DNA from: Bacteroidota bacterium
Lineage (GTDB): Bacteria > Bacteroidota > Bacteroidia > B-17B0 > Aurantibacillaceae
Direction of reading: 5' to 3'
DNA length: 57,296 nt
NCBI GenBank assembly: GCA_016194985.1
Contig: JACQAK010000144.1
Span: 1-57,296 of the forward strand
This document shows, piece by piece, positions 1 to 8,529 of this stretch; the stretch's first letter is position 1, and every line of letters starts with the position of its first letter. The translations under genes were made by a program, and so were the position numbers. Under the pieces are notes generated by a model. That model was not told where the DNA came from, did no database searches, and worked only from the letters and a program-made list of their open reading frames with translations.

Positions 1-99
1 ATTTATAATTGTTTTAGTTTTTATTAACTATTTAAAGACCGTAAACTCTCGATTTCAAACATATAAAAATAATCCGAATTAATGTGTTTGATTTTTTTG

Positions 100-981
100 T
101 TAAATCTCAGCCCTTGCAAAACCTACGGTGTCTCTATAAATTTGTGGGGAAATTTCCGCATTCTTTTTAAAGAATCTACTAAAATAGTGTTCGTCATTAA
201 ATCCTAAGTCATAGGCTATTTGTTTCACCGCTTTTGATGTAAGATATAATTCGCGTTTTGCTTCAATAATAATTCTCTCTGATATTAAGTCTGTGAGTGT
301 TTTATTAAAATGTGTTTTACTTATTTTTGCTAAAGCACTGGGAGATATATTTAATAATTCTGCATAATCACTGGCACTATGTTTTTCTTTATAATGCTGT
401 TCAATAGCATTTTTCAAGTTTTGTAATATAAAAGGCTCTGCGCCAACATCAAGGCTACTACTTATGTTTGGATGCTCAGCTACTTTTATTCGAGAGGCAT
501 TAATTAAAAATATTTTTAAATAGGAAATTAATAATTCATATTGAGCAAGGGCAACCTTTTGTGTTTCCACTTTCATTTGATCTATTAATAGCAAAAAACT
601 GTTTACTTGACTTTCATTTAAGTTTACAAATGGCGGTTGATATATATTATTAAATAACACCCCGTTGCAGGCAACTTCTTTGTGATGTTTATGAATGCAA
701 AAAAAGTCAGGATGAAAATGGACAACCACGCCTTGTAATTTGTTCGATTCAGAAACCATAAATGGCTGATAAGGCGAAAAACAAAGTAAACTAGGATTTG
801 ATATTTGATAATCTGAAAAGTCGGCTTTTAGTTGAACTGTGCCATTTATCACTAAAATCATCGAATAATAATTTAACCTTTGTAAATGGTCAAAGGAACT
901 GGCATCGTCAAAGGCATATATCTTAAACGCAAGATTGCCATTTTGAGGATTTATAAGTGTAAATACGGTATGTTCTGTCAT
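100..981 (-). CDS. AraC family transcriptional regulator
   Basis: A 293-residue DNA-binding regulator. The C-terminal ~100 residues (about 185-287) form the double helix-turn-helix of AraC/XylS proteins, including the second-HTH signature region around IAYDLGFNDEHYFSRFFKK. The N-terminal ~170 residues look like the cupin-type ligand-binding half of AraC proteins; the ligand is unknown. The gene lies 9 nt downstream of the DUF1348 gene on the same strand and is probably co-transcribed with it and with the AhpD-like gene before it, as the last gene of a three-gene unit. Family assignment is secure; target genes are inference, most likely its own operon. Confidence 0.9.
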   Translation of the reverse strand: MTEHTVFTLINPQNGNLAFKIYAFDDASSFDHLQRLNYYSMILVINGTVQLKADFSDYQISNPSLLCFSPYQPFMVSESNKLQGVVVHFHPDFFCIHKHHKEVACNGVLFNNIYQPPFVNLNESQVNSFLLLIDQMKVETQKVALAQYELLISYLKIFLINASRIKVAEHPNISSSLDVGAEPFILQNLKNAIEQHYKEKHSASDYAELLNISPSALAKISKTHFNKTLTDLISERIIIEAKRELYLTSKAVKQIAYDLGFNDEHYFSRFFKKNAEISPQIYRDTVGFARAEI

Positions 982-990
982 TGTAAATAG

Positions 991-1404
991 TTAGAGTAAT
1001 ATACGTTCAGATTCTTTAATTTGCAAATCATTGATGCTGGCAAATCTTTTTTGCATCAAACCCTGTTCATTAAATTCCCAAAGTTCATTTCCATAACTTC
1101 TAAACCATTGCCCCGCTTTATTATGCCATTCGTATTCAAATCTAACAGCCATTCTGTTTTCTTTAAAGCCCCACAATTCTTTTTTAAGTTTGTAATTGAG
1201 TTCATTTTCCCATTTACGCTTTAGGAATTGTTTTACTTTTTCTCTACCATTAATAAACTCCGTTCTATTTCTCCATTCGGCATCGATAGTGTAGGCTAAA
1301 CAAACTTTTTCCGGATCTTTTGTATTCCATGCATCCTCTGCTAATTGCACTTTTTGCAAGGCAGTTTCCACATTAAATGGTGGTATTGGCAATTTAATTT
1401 CCAT
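991..1404 (-). CDS. DUF1348 / NTF2-like family protein
   Basis: A 137-residue protein of the SnoaL/NTF2-like fold, matching the DUF1348 family along its whole length: PPF near the N-terminus, then [41 protein letters not shown] and ASINDL. Proteins of this fold are small cone-shaped dimers that bind or isomerise small hydrophobic molecules; no specific reaction is established for this family. It sits between the AhpD-like gene (61 nt upstream) and the AraC regulator (9 nt downstream), which suggests a small stress or detoxification operon. The start is an ATG that gives the family's usual N-terminus. Confidence 0.88.
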   Translation of the reverse strand: MEIKLPIPPFNVETALQKVQLAEDAWNTKDPEKVCLAYTIDAEWRNRTEFINGREKVKQFLKRKWENELNYKLKKELWGFKENRMAVRFEYEWHNKAGQWFRSYGNELWEFNEQGLMQKRFASINDLQIKESERILL

Positions 1405-1465
1405 GTGTTGGAGTCGTTTTAAAAGGAATGGATAAGCAAATTAACTTATCCATTCTAATAATTAA

Positions 1466-2020
1466 TTATACTACTGCTGTTTCTATTAATTCTACCGCTG
1501 GAAAATCAACTGCCACTTCGGTTGCATTATTAAAGTAGTTTGTGAAAATGTTTAAAGCAACGTGAGCAATTATTTCAGTAATAGCTGATTCACTGTAGCC
1601 AGCATTTTTCAGTACATCAACATCACTTGCGCTTACTCTTCCTTTTTTTGCAACCAATGTCCTTGCAAATGTAAGAGCCACTTGAATTTTTGTATCATTT
1701 GATTTTCCTTCTTTAGCTAATTGAATACTTGCTGCATCAATGTGTACTAACTTTTCGCCAATAAAACTGTGAGCAGCGTTGCAATAGTCACAACTATTTG
1801 CATTTGCCACAGTTAATGCTAAGAGTTCTCCTAATTTTGCACCAATAGAACTTTCTCCCAGAGCTCCGCTAAATGATAAATAACCATTTAATACTGCAGG
1901 AGAATTCCCCATTGTTCTCATCATATTAGGAACCATTCCTAATTTACTTTGAACAGCATTAAATAATTCTTTTGATTTTCCTGTTGTTGTTTCAGGGTTA
2001 AGTGCGATAATTCTTTGCAT
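1466..2020 (-). CDS. Carboxymuconolactone decarboxylase (AhpD-like) family protein
   Basis: A 184-residue all-alpha protein of the CMD/AhpD family. The redox motif CDYCNAAH (CxxC followed by a histidine) is intact near residue 90, so an alkylhydroperoxidase-like thiol peroxidase or reductase role is plausible; the substrate is unknown. The ATG at 2020 is preferred because the product then starts MQRIIALNPE, as family members do. A TTG nine codons further upstream would add a non-conserved leader. It is the first gene of a minus-strand set with the DUF1348 and AraC genes. Confidence 0.9.
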   Translation of the reverse strand: MQRIIALNPETTTGKSKELFNAVQSKLGMVPNMMRTMGNSPAVLNGYLSFSGALGESSIGAKLGELLALTVANANSCDYCNAAHSFIGEKLVHIDAASIQLAKEGKSNDTKIQVALTFARTLVAKKGRVSASDVDVLKNAGYSESAITEIIAHVALNIFTNYFNNATEVAVDFPAVELIETAVV

Positions 2021-2305
2021 TTTATTAAGTTTTAAATTGTTTGTCAATATTGACGATGCAAAGATGTAGCAAGAAGCGCTGTTTTAAAATGGATGATTAT
2101 GGCTAAGCGATGGACAATTTTTGTGCTTTAAGCGCATTTTCATTTGAACAGCTGAAAATTCACGTTCCTAATCTAGAATTTATGCCTTAGTTTATAAAAG
2201 TTAGGTTATGATTCTTTGGATTATAGGATAGATTTCCAACTACGGGAGTTCATTAATGTTCTAACCGCTTGAAATCATCCAAAAAGTTCGATAAATCCAA
2301 CTCGC

Positions 2306-2343
2306 AAAAACCCCTGATAAAGCCTTATTTATCAGGGGTTTTT
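2306..2343 (+). terminator. Strong intrinsic terminator without an obvious upstream gene
   Basis: A perfect 16-bp hairpin (arms 2306-2321 and 2328-2343, loop GCCTTA). It is flanked by A5 and T5, so it could work on either strand. No plus-strand gene ends before it, and the minus-strand gene at 1466-2020 starts downstream of it. The rest of the 2021-2454 gap shows no open frame or recognisable RNA. Confidence 0.8.
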
Positions 2344-2432
2344 GGTTCGAATTCTTACAATAAATACAATAAGTAAACATCCATTTCATCTTTGTTCGAG
2401 CACCACCAGGTTAAAATAAAGAATTAGTTCCT

Positions 2433-2440
2433 TAAGTTTG
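2433..2440 (+). promoter_or_regulatory. -7 box (TAAGTTTG) of the Crp/Fnr gene
   Basis: Matches the Bacteroidota -7 consensus TAnnTTTG and lies 14 nt upstream of the ATG at 2455, which implies a leader of only a few nucleotides. No clear -33 TTG was found at the standard spacing. Confidence 0.5.
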
Positions 2441-2454
2441 CAACTATATTATAC

Positions 2455-3027
2455 ATGGAAGCGAAAAATAACCTCCGACAACTCATACAAATGTTCTCCC
2501 CCTTTGATGCGCGGGAACTCGACAAGATCATTGATTGTTTTGAACCAAGATTAATTAAAAAAAATGCCATACTATTGGCTGAAGGGGAGATCTCAAAGGA
2601 GTTTTACTTCATTAATAGAGGATGTATTCGCACTTATTTTATCACAAAACAGGGGCATGAAAAATCCAGATACTTAATGATTGAACCGTCCATCGGAACT
2701 GCGCTTACAAGTTTCATTTCTCAAAAACCATCTTTCGAATTTATTGATGCTTTGGAAGAAACAGAACTCTTAGCGATTAGTCATAAAGACTTTTACCGCC
2801 TGGTTGATGAAATTCCTCAGTGGAAGAATTTCTATTTAAAAATAATGGAAATGGCTTATTCATTTCAAAATAGAAAAATTGAAAGTTTAGTTACCTTATC
2901 GGCAAAAGAAAGGTATGACCAGTTAATTAAAGAAAATCCCAAAGTCGTACAACGCCTTTCCAATAAAATCATAGCCTCTTATCTTGACATCAAACAGGAA
3001 ACCTTAAGCAGATTGAAATCAAAATGA
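2455..3027 (+). CDS. Crp/Fnr family transcriptional regulator
   Basis: A 190-residue regulator with an N-terminal cyclic-nucleotide-binding-type beta barrel (about residues 15-115) and a short C-terminal helix-turn-helix ending in SNKIIASYLDIKQETLSRLKSK. The length is normal for the short Crp-like proteins that are numerous in Bacteroidota, in which the effector is usually unknown. It lies 60 nt upstream of a RibD-C reductase on the same strand, and this pairing suggests local control of that enzyme. Confidence 0.9.
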   Translation: MEAKNNLRQLIQMFSPFDARELDKIIDCFEPRLIKKNAILLAEGEISKEFYFINRGCIRTYFITKQGHEKSRYLMIEPSIGTALTSFISQKPSFEFIDALEETELLAISHKDFYRLVDEIPQWKNFYLKIMEMAYSFQNRKIESLVTLSAKERYDQLIKENPKVVQRLSNKIIASYLDIKQETLSRLKSK

Positions 3028-3087
3028 TTTTTTGACTCAGGTCAATGTTTTTTAAAAATTACCGTTGTTCCTTTGCTAAAAAAACAA

Positions 3088-3645
3088 ATGAGCAAACTAA
3101 CTTCTTTCACATTTATTACCGTTAATGGTTTTTTTAAAGGCCAAAACGAGGACACAAGCTGGCATCCCCACGGTGGCGAAGCTGCTAAATTTGCAAACGA
3201 TGCTTCAAGTGCCGATAACATATTGCTTTTCGGACGAAAAACATTTGAAATGATGGCCAGTTTTTGGCCATCACCCATGGCTGCAGAGTTATTTCCAATA
3301 GTTGCAGAAAACATGAATAAGTCTCAAAAAATTGTCTGTTCAAATACGTTGAAAGAAACGGATTGGAAAAATACAACCATCATGAGCGGAGAAATTATAG
3401 AACAAATCAAGCAGTTAAAACAGTCCACAACAAAGAACATAACTATTTTGGGCAGTGGAAGTCTTCTCACTCAGCTTTCTGATGCCCGCCTTATCGATAA
3501 CTACACCATTATGCTCGATCCGATTGCTTTAGGCAAAGGCACTTCTATTTTTGAAGGGATAAAAAGCAACTTGGAATTAAAACTACTATCAAGCCGGGTG
3601 TTCGAGAAAGACGGTATTGTATTGCTGAATTATGAAAGAAAATAA
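3088..3645 (+). CDS. Dihydrofolate reductase family (RibD C-terminal-like) protein
   Basis: A 185-residue Rossmann-like reductase of the bacterial RibD C-terminal/DHFR superfamily. Supporting segments are FITVNGFF at the N-terminus, LLFGRKTFEMM near residue 55, ITILGSGSLLTQL near 125 and DPIALGKGTSIF near 150. In this stand-alone family the substrate is not folate with any certainty; an NADPH-dependent reduction of an unknown small molecule is the safe description. The ATG at 3088 gives MSKLTSFTFITV, the usual start; a TTG at 3073 would add five residues. Probably co-regulated with the upstream Crp/Fnr gene. Confidence 0.88.
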   Translation: MSKLTSFTFITVNGFFKGQNEDTSWHPHGGEAAKFANDASSADNILLFGRKTFEMMASFWPSPMAAELFPIVAENMNKSQKIVCSNTLKETDWKNTTIMSGEIIEQIKQLKQSTTKNITILGSGSLLTQLSDARLIDNYTIMLDPIALGKGTSIFEGIKSNLELKLLSSRVFEKDGIVLLNYERK

Positions 3646-3703
3646 TAATACGTTCAGCCTGTATTAAGAAATTTTGAGTCCGGAAGGTGACTATTAGCTA
3701 GTA

Positions 3704-4030
3704 TTAAATATTTTTCTTACCCCAAATTTTAATTTGGTTTAAAAGAGGCTCAAGTTCTTTTCCCTTTTCGGTTAAAGAATACTCTACTGTAGGAGGAACT
3801 GTTGCGTAAGCTTTTCTGTTTATAATTTTATTTGCTTCAAGCATTTTTAGTTCTTTAACCAACATACGCGTATTAATGCCTTCAATAGATCTTTCTAATT
3901 CTTTGAATCTTTTTTTTCCATTTAATAAAATGTAAATAATTGAAAAAGTCCATTTACCACCTATCAATTCAATGGTATTTCTGATTGGGCAGGTTGTGTT
4001 TGTAATTTTTTTTAATTTATTTATACTCAT
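3704..4030 (-). CDS. HxlR family transcriptional regulator
   Basis: A 108-residue winged-helix protein matching HxlR: CPIRNTIELIGGKWTFSIIYIL, then NTRMLVKELKMLE and YSLTEKGKELEPLL. The N-terminal cysteine (residue 14) corresponds to the redox- or electrophile-sensing cysteine of HypR/YodB-type members, so thiol sensing is plausible. It is divergent from the Old Yellow Enzyme gene at 4141, a typical target of thiol-sensing HxlR proteins. Its own -7 box reads TACCTTTG on the minus strand at 4094-4101. Confidence 0.92.
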   Translation of the reverse strand: MSINKLKKITNTTCPIRNTIELIGGKWTFSIIYILLNGKKRFKELERSIEGINTRMLVKELKMLEANKIINRKAYATVPPTVEYSLTEKGKELEPLLNQIKIWGKKNI

Positions 4031-4062
4031 TATGTGTTGATTTCAGGCATTACTTTACTTTT

Positions 4063-4101
4063 AGTCACTACTTCACATTTCAGTAACTACTTGCAAAGGT
4101 A
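4063..4101. promoter_or_regulatory. Divergent control region with direct repeats, likely HxlR operator
   Basis: Two direct repeats, AGTCACTACTT (4063-4073) and AGTAACTACTT (4082-4092), lie 19 bp apart next to the minus-strand -7 box (CAAAGGTA, 4094-4101). Direct repeats of GTAACTAC type resemble operators of HxlR proteins. A plus-strand -7 box TAACTTTG (4114-4121) serves the Old Yellow Enzyme gene. Binding by the adjacent HxlR protein is inference. Confidence 0.5.
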
Positions 4102-4140
4102 GAAATAGTAAAATAACTTTGATCCAAAATTACATATTAT

Positions 4141-5247
4141 ATGTCAAAATTATTTTCACCACTTCCGCTCAATTCGAAGATCATCAGAAACCGATTAGCG
4201 GTTGCTCCAATGACAACGCAACAAAGCAGTCCGGATGGAACAGTTAGTATAGAAGAATCTGCATGGCTTGAACGACTTGCGGAAGACGGCTATGGCTTAA
4301 TTATTAGTTGTGCTTCTGCCATCTCCAGTACTTCAACTGCGTTTCATAATCAGCTAAGTGTGGGGAACGACAATATGATTGTTGGGTTGACTCAACTTTC
4401 AAAACGAATGAAAATTCACAACAGTATTCATCTCATTCAGTTGTGTCATGGAGGATCAAGGGCTATTGAATCATTGACCGGAGTTAAACCGCATAGTGCC
4501 AGTAGTTATGCGATGCCAATGATTGCAGACTTTGTTCCTCCGGAAACGCTATCCGTTAAACAGATTGAAGATATTATTTCTGATTTTGCCAATGCCTGTG
4601 AGCGTGTTTCAAAAGCAGGATTTGATGGGGTTGAACTTCACGGGGCAAACGGATATTTATTTACTCAGTTCATTAGCAAAATGACAAACCTGAGAAACGA
4701 CAACTACGGAGGAGATCTCGAAAATCGTGCCCGCTTTGCGCGTGAAGTTGTTCAAGCCTGTCGTAAAAAAGTACCAAAAGATTTTATAATTGGCTTTCGA
4801 ATGAGTTTTGAAAGTATGGGATTAGAAACCGGATTAGACATTGATGAGAACATTCAAATAATAAACTGGCTTGCCGAAGATGGTATTGATTATGTTCATA
4901 CTTCACACATGAGTTATGCTGCAAACACCAGCAAATATCCTGACAAAATTGCTCTGTCCTATTTGCGAAGTAAAATTACCTCAACCTTACCCCTTATTGG
5001 AGTTGGTGGGATTTTAAGTAGCGTAGACGCTGAAAAAGCAATGGAATATGGGGCAGATATTGTTGCCATAGGACGTGCCGCTATTGGTAATAAACAATTG
5101 CCAAAATATTTCAAGGAAGGAAAAACTCTTCCAAACCACACTCCTTATTCAGAATCTGTACTAAAAGAGATAGGTATCAGCGATAACTTTATTGATTATC
5201 TAAAAAATGCACCGCCTCTGGCCAGTCTTAAAATAATAGCAGAATAA
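4141..5247 (+). CDS. NADH:flavin oxidoreductase, Old Yellow Enzyme family
   Basis: A 368-residue FMN-dependent TIM-barrel ene-reductase. Visible signatures are RNRLAVAPMTT near residue 18, the active-site block GVELHGANGYLFTQFIS (about 163-180), NLRNDNYGGDLENRARF, and the phosphate-binding end GVGGILSS followed by VAIGRAAIGN. Such enzymes reduce alpha,beta-unsaturated carbonyl and other electrophiles with NAD(P)H. The gene faces an HxlR regulator across 110 bp and is followed 19 nt later by a DinB gene, so this looks like an electrophile-response unit. Confidence 0.93.
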   Translation: MSKLFSPLPLNSKIIRNRLAVAPMTTQQSSPDGTVSIEESAWLERLAEDGYGLIISCASAISSTSTAFHNQLSVGNDNMIVGLTQLSKRMKIHNSIHLIQLCHGGSRAIESLTGVKPHSASSYAMPMIADFVPPETLSVKQIEDIISDFANACERVSKAGFDGVELHGANGYLFTQFISKMTNLRNDNYGGDLENRARFAREVVQACRKKVPKDFIIGFRMSFESMGLETGLDIDENIQIINWLAEDGIDYVHTSHMSYAANTSKYPDKIALSYLRSKITSTLPLIGVGGILSSVDAEKAMEYGADIVAIGRAAIGNKQLPKYFKEGKTLPNHTPYSESVLKEIGISDNFIDYLKNAPPLASLKIIAE

Positions 5248-5266
5248 CATTTCCAAATTTATATTT

Positions 5267-5722
5267 ATGAATACATCTATTACCATAGCTCAATTTGAAT
5301 TACAAACCAATTGGTTTTTAAATGAATTAGTCTCTATCTCTGATGAACAATCTAATAAGAAAGCAGCGGATAATTTAAATCCTATAAAATGGGTGGCCGG
5401 TCATATTCTAAATACACGAATGACTTTATTGAGTATTTTGACCGGAGATGCCTCAAATCAGGAGTTTAATAGCCTATTTGGGAAAGGCTCTTCCAACAAA
5501 ATAACATCATTGTTTCCTACCATAGATGAGATCAAACTTAAATGGGGTGTGGTATCTTCCGAATTATCCGAATGTTTGAAAACTATTTCAAACGAAACAT
5601 TAGAATCTCCCCCACCGTTTCAAACATCCATCCCGGATAAAACGTTGCACGGCTTAATTACTTATATGGCATCCCATGAGGCATTTCATTTAGGTCAATT
5701 ATCCATATTAAAGAAGTTTTGA
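5267..5722 (+). CDS. DinB family protein (first copy)
   Basis: A 151-residue four-helix DinB/YfiT-type protein. Histidines in KWVAGHIL (about residue 46) and SHEAFHLGQL (about 137 and 141) form the expected metal triad. Members include thiol S-transferases acting with mycothiol or bacillithiol, and many of unknown function. It lies 19 nt after the Old Yellow Enzyme gene and is probably co-transcribed with it, which fits a role in electrophile handling. A second, divergent DinB gene lies at 10617-11099. Confidence 0.9.
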   Translation: MNTSITIAQFELQTNWFLNELVSISDEQSNKKAADNLNPIKWVAGHILNTRMTLLSILTGDASNQEFNSLFGKGSSNKITSLFPTIDEIKLKWGVVSSELSECLKTISNETLESPPPFQTSIPDKTLHGLITYMASHEAFHLGQLSILKKF

Positions 5723-5732
5723 AATTGCGAAG

Positions 5733-5822
5733 CAAAGGTTGTACCTTTGAGTACTCATTCCATAGATGAGTCCCTGTAGGTTTTCATGGAAATGAACAGG
5801 GTAACATGATGGCAATCACAAA
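5733..5822 (+). promoter_or_regulatory. Promoter and structured leader upstream of the ICMT-like gene
   Basis: The segment holds a palindrome CAAAGGT-TGT-ACCTTTG (5733-5749) containing a -7 box TACCTTTG (5742-5749). It is followed by a small hairpin ACTCAT/ATGAGT (5753-5758 with 5766-5771) and an inverted pair CCCTGT/ACAGGG (from 5772 to about 5801). It resembles a structured 5-prime leader, but no known riboswitch class was recognised. Confidence 0.4.
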
Positions 5823-6494
5823 ATGGAAAAAATAAAACTACTCTTAAGAGCCTTCGGTTCAACCGTATTTTTTACAACATTACTATTTGTTTGTGCCGGC
5901 AAACTAAACTATATACCAGGCTGGATTTATTTTTCAACGACTGTTATGACAACACTAATGACATTTATAGTAACACAGCACAACGATGATCTTTTAAAAG
6001 AACGCTCAAACGCTGCCCAAGGGGCATCCTGGGATAAATTAATACTAGGGCTGTCAGCTATTGTTTTTGTTATCTCCATAGTGCTTTCAGGACTCGACTC
6101 CGGAAGGTTTGAATGGTCGCCTAAAGTTAATTGGCAGATAAATAGTCTGGGAGCATTCATAACAATGGCAGGTCATGGCATTTTTTTAACCGCACAAAAA
6201 CAAAACAAGTTTTTCTCTGCTGTGTATCGTATACAAGCAGACAGAGGGCATGCGGTTTGTGATACCGGCATATATAAAATAGTTCGACATCCCGGTTATT
6301 TAGGCATGATCATCTCATTAATAGGCTTTCCGGTTTTAACAGGGTCATTATGGAGTTCGATCCCTATAGTTGTTGCCATTATTATCTTAGTGATAAGAAC
6401 AACGATCGAAGACAAATCATTAATTAAAGAATTGCATGGGTATTTGGACTACACGAAACGTACTCCTTATAGGCTCATACCATATATTTGGTAA
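5823..6494 (+). CDS. Isoprenylcysteine methyltransferase (ICMT)-like membrane protein
   Basis: A 223-residue integral membrane protein with about five hydrophobic helices. The C-terminal half has the ICMT/PEMT signature: GIYKIVRHPGYLGMII (RHPxYxG) and later an acidic EDKSLIKELHGYLDYTKRTPYRLIPYIW-type end. In eukaryotes this fold methylates prenylcysteine with S-adenosylmethionine; bacterial homologues have mostly unknown acceptors, possibly isoprenoid or lipid. It is preceded by its own promoter and a structured leader and converges on the hydrolase gene at 6540. Confidence 0.85.
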   Translation: MEKIKLLLRAFGSTVFFTTLLFVCAGKLNYIPGWIYFSTTVMTTLMTFIVTQHNDDLLKERSNAAQGASWDKLILGLSAIVFVISIVLSGLDSGRFEWSPKVNWQINSLGAFITMAGHGIFLTAQKQNKFFSAVYRIQADRGHAVCDTGIYKIVRHPGYLGMIISLIGFPVLTGSLWSSIPIVVAIIILVIRTTIEDKSLIKELHGYLDYTKRTPYRLIPYIW

Positions 6495-6539
6495 GCAAAA
6501 ACCTTTTCATACCTCCGAAGGAAATAAGAAATTAAACCA

Positions 6540-7562
6540 TCAATATCGCCTTCCGCAAATCCTTTCCCACAAATCAATAAAGCTTTCTTTAAAATTCATG
6601 TTCTTTTCATTGGCCTGTTCCATTCCCATCATTTCAACGCCATTGGCCTGATAGAGTTTGTAATGAAATACAATTGATTTTTGTAGTTCGCTCTCCTGCA
6701 TATTGGTTCTTCCAAATTTTGCGGCATACATATTTAATGTGTCTCCGTTGGCTTGTGCAATGGTGTAAGGGTCGCTAAACCATCTCAATACTTCTACATC
6801 TTTTTTGCTTTTGCATTGCTGCATTAAATGCTGATTGCGCGGATAGCTATGCCAGGTAACAGGGTTTTGCTTGTGCCATAAACTAAATTCTCCAATAAAA
6901 ACAGTACTATCATTACTCCCTACTCCATACCACAATACATTATTAAGCATGGTAGGATTGGTCATATAATTAGTTGCAGAAATATTATTTTTTGCAAGCG
7001 ATTCTTCCACCAAACTATTGGCTTGTACTTTATTAATAAAGGTCAGGCCCAAATACGCAAAGCAATATATGAGCGTCACCCGAGCCAATTTGTTTCTTCG
7101 TTGTGCATTTTTTTTGTAAAAAACAGCCATCAATACCATAACGAACATCGGCAATGTAAATAACAGATCCACAATGGCCAGAGTATTGAGTGAATAGTTT
7201 TCGTTGGTAAAAGGCAACAGTAGCTGAGTTCCAAAATTAGTACACCAATCCAACAGAGAATGACCCCATAAACATGCCAGCATAAACAAAAGCATGCGTT
7301 TAAAAGACACTTTTTGTTTAAATAGTTTGGCCAACAGCCAGGCGATAGGTATAGCATAAAGCGCCTCAATAAACAACGAATGAGTGTGTGCCCTATGATC
7401 ACACATATAGGCTCGGGGGTCACTTAAGCCGGTAAAAAACAGATCGAAATCAGGGATACTTTTGGCAATGGCGCCCAATAACATGCCCCATCGTCCTATT
7501 TTCTTTCCAAGACATACTTCGCCAATGGCGGCGCCAATAATAATATGTGATAACGAATCCAT
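6540..7562 (-). CDS. YdjM/DUF457-type membrane metal-dependent hydrolase
   Basis: A 340-residue membrane protein. It starts MDSLSHIIIGAAIGEV and carries the histidine/aspartate motifs DHRAHTHSLF (about 54-63) and WGHSLLDWCTNFG (about 99-111), diagnostic of the YdjM/YfhO-adjacent inner-membrane metal-dependent hydrolase family (DUF457). There are about five membrane helices in the first 190 residues and then a ~150-residue soluble domain with no clear match. Substrate unknown. It is transcribed away from the ArsR gene at 7738. Confidence 0.85.
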   Translation of the reverse strand: MDSLSHIIIGAAIGEVCLGKKIGRWGMLLGAIAKSIPDFDLFFTGLSDPRAYMCDHRAHTHSLFIEALYAIPIAWLLAKLFKQKVSFKRMLLFMLACLWGHSLLDWCTNFGTQLLLPFTNENYSLNTLAIVDLLFTLPMFVMVLMAVFYKKNAQRRNKLARVTLIYCFAYLGLTFINKVQANSLVEESLAKNNISATNYMTNPTMLNNVLWYGVGSNDSTVFIGEFSLWHKQNPVTWHSYPRNQHLMQQCKSKKDVEVLRWFSDPYTIAQANGDTLNMYAAKFGRTNMQESELQKSIVFHYKLYQANGVEMMGMEQANEKNMNFKESFIDLWERICGRRY

Positions 7563-7692
7563 CTACTGTTTAATCTGCGTAAGTTTTCAAAGTTTAAATA
7601 TCAGAAAAACTCTCTACAAATTTGAAGAATCCGGTAAAAAGCTATTACTTATCATTAACTATAAAAAATAAAAAAACAGTTAAACTGTTTGC

Positions 7693-7734
7693 GTAGTTAA
7701 ATAACTACATGTATATTTGTAGCCAAATAACTAC
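7693..7734 (+). promoter_or_regulatory. Twin operators and -7 box of ArsR-SRPBCC module 1
   Basis: Two near-palindromes, GTAGTTAAATAACTAC (7693-7708) and GTAGCCAAATAACTAC (7719-7734), lie 26 bp apart. Between them, overlapping the second, is the -7 box TATATTTG (7712-7719), 18 nt before the ArsR ATG. A repressor bound to both would cover the promoter. The same arrangement occurs at 30130-30171. Confidence 0.75.
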
Positions 7735-7737
7735 GCA

Positions 7738-8055
7738 ATGAACTTAAGACGAGACGTATTTCAAGCTATTGCCGACCCAACCAGACGAACTATCCTCCTT
7801 TTGGTAGCTTCTCAATCGATGACTGCCGGCGCTATTGCTTCCAACTTTGATACGGCAAGACCCACCGTATCAAAACATTTACAAATTCTGACTGAGTGCG
7901 AGCTTCTTACACAGGAACAACAGGGAAGAGAAATGTATTATCACTTCAATCCTAAAAAGATGAAAGAGGTTGCTGATTTTATCCAGCCATTTCAAAAAAT
8001 GTGGGACGATCGATTCAACAAATTAGAAAGTATCATGAAAAAACATAAAAAGTAA
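7738..8055 (+). CDS. ArsR family regulator of an SRPBCC module (module 1)
   Basis: A 105-residue winged-helix repressor starting [22 protein letters not shown], with recognition helix [17 protein letters not shown]. It lacks the cysteine pairs of metal-sensing ArsR proteins. This sub-family is regularly found directly before AHSA1/SRPBCC genes, as here (stop to start 3 nt). It is closely similar in its N-terminus to the ArsR at 29756-30127. Autoregulation through the twin operators just upstream is likely. Confidence 0.92.
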   Translation: MNLRRDVFQAIADPTRRTILLLVASQSMTAGAIASNFDTARPTVSKHLQILTECELLTQEQQGREMYYHFNPKKMKEVADFIQPFQKMWDDRFNKLESIMKKHKK

Positions 8056-8058
8056 ACG

Positions 8059-8523
8059 ATGGAACTTAAAACAAAAGTCAACGCCGAAGAAGGCAAACAG
8101 GATCTGGTAATTACCAGAGAATTTGAATTGCCACTGGAATTACTATTCAAAGCCTATGTTGAACCCGAAATTATAGAGCAATGGATGGGAACAACCGTTT
8201 TACATTTGGATAATAAAAAACATGGCAGTTACTTATTTGAAACTACCGACCCAAAAGGCAATAAGTATCGATTTAACGGGACAATCCATGAATTCATCCC
8301 GGATCAAACAATCATACGGACATTTGAGTTCGAGAACACCCAACATGGAGTACAACTCGAATTTCTGGAATTTGAAAAACTCACCAACCATACAAGCAAA
8401 CTGACCATTCATTCTATTTATCAGTCTCCGGAACACAGAACTCAGGCTCTGAAAATGCCTTTTGCTTATGGCTTGAGTATGGCACACGACAGGCTTCAAA
8501 CAATTGTAACCAATTTAAAATAA
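8059..8523 (+). CDS. SRPBCC (AHSA1-like) domain protein
   Basis: A 154-residue START-like protein of the AHSA1/SRPBCC group: VITREFELPLELLFKAYVEPEIIEQWMG near the N-terminus, GTIHEFIPDQTIIRTFEF in the middle and a C-terminal helix GLSMAHDRLQTIV. These small proteins enclose a hydrophobic ligand cavity; the ligand is unknown. It follows the ArsR gene by 3 nt and precedes DoxX by 6 nt, in an operon of four genes up to 9480. Confidence 0.9.
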   Translation: MELKTKVNAEEGKQDLVITREFELPLELLFKAYVEPEIIEQWMGTTVLHLDNKKHGSYLFETTDPKGNKYRFNGTIHEFIPDQTIIRTFEFENTQHGVQLEFLEFEKLTNHTSKLTIHSIYQSPEHRTQALKMPFAYGLSMAHDRLQTIVTNLK

Positions 8524-8529
8524 TATAAC

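Noticed and set aside
2240-2300. tRNA-like 3-prime end (AGTTCGATAAATCC) before the orphan terminator
   Set aside because: No matching acceptor, D or anticodon arms could be found upstream; only a T-arm-like coincidence.
4141-5247. Recent horizontal transfer of the Old Yellow Enzyme unit
   Set aside because: Base composition and promoter style match the neighbours; no mobile-element ends found.
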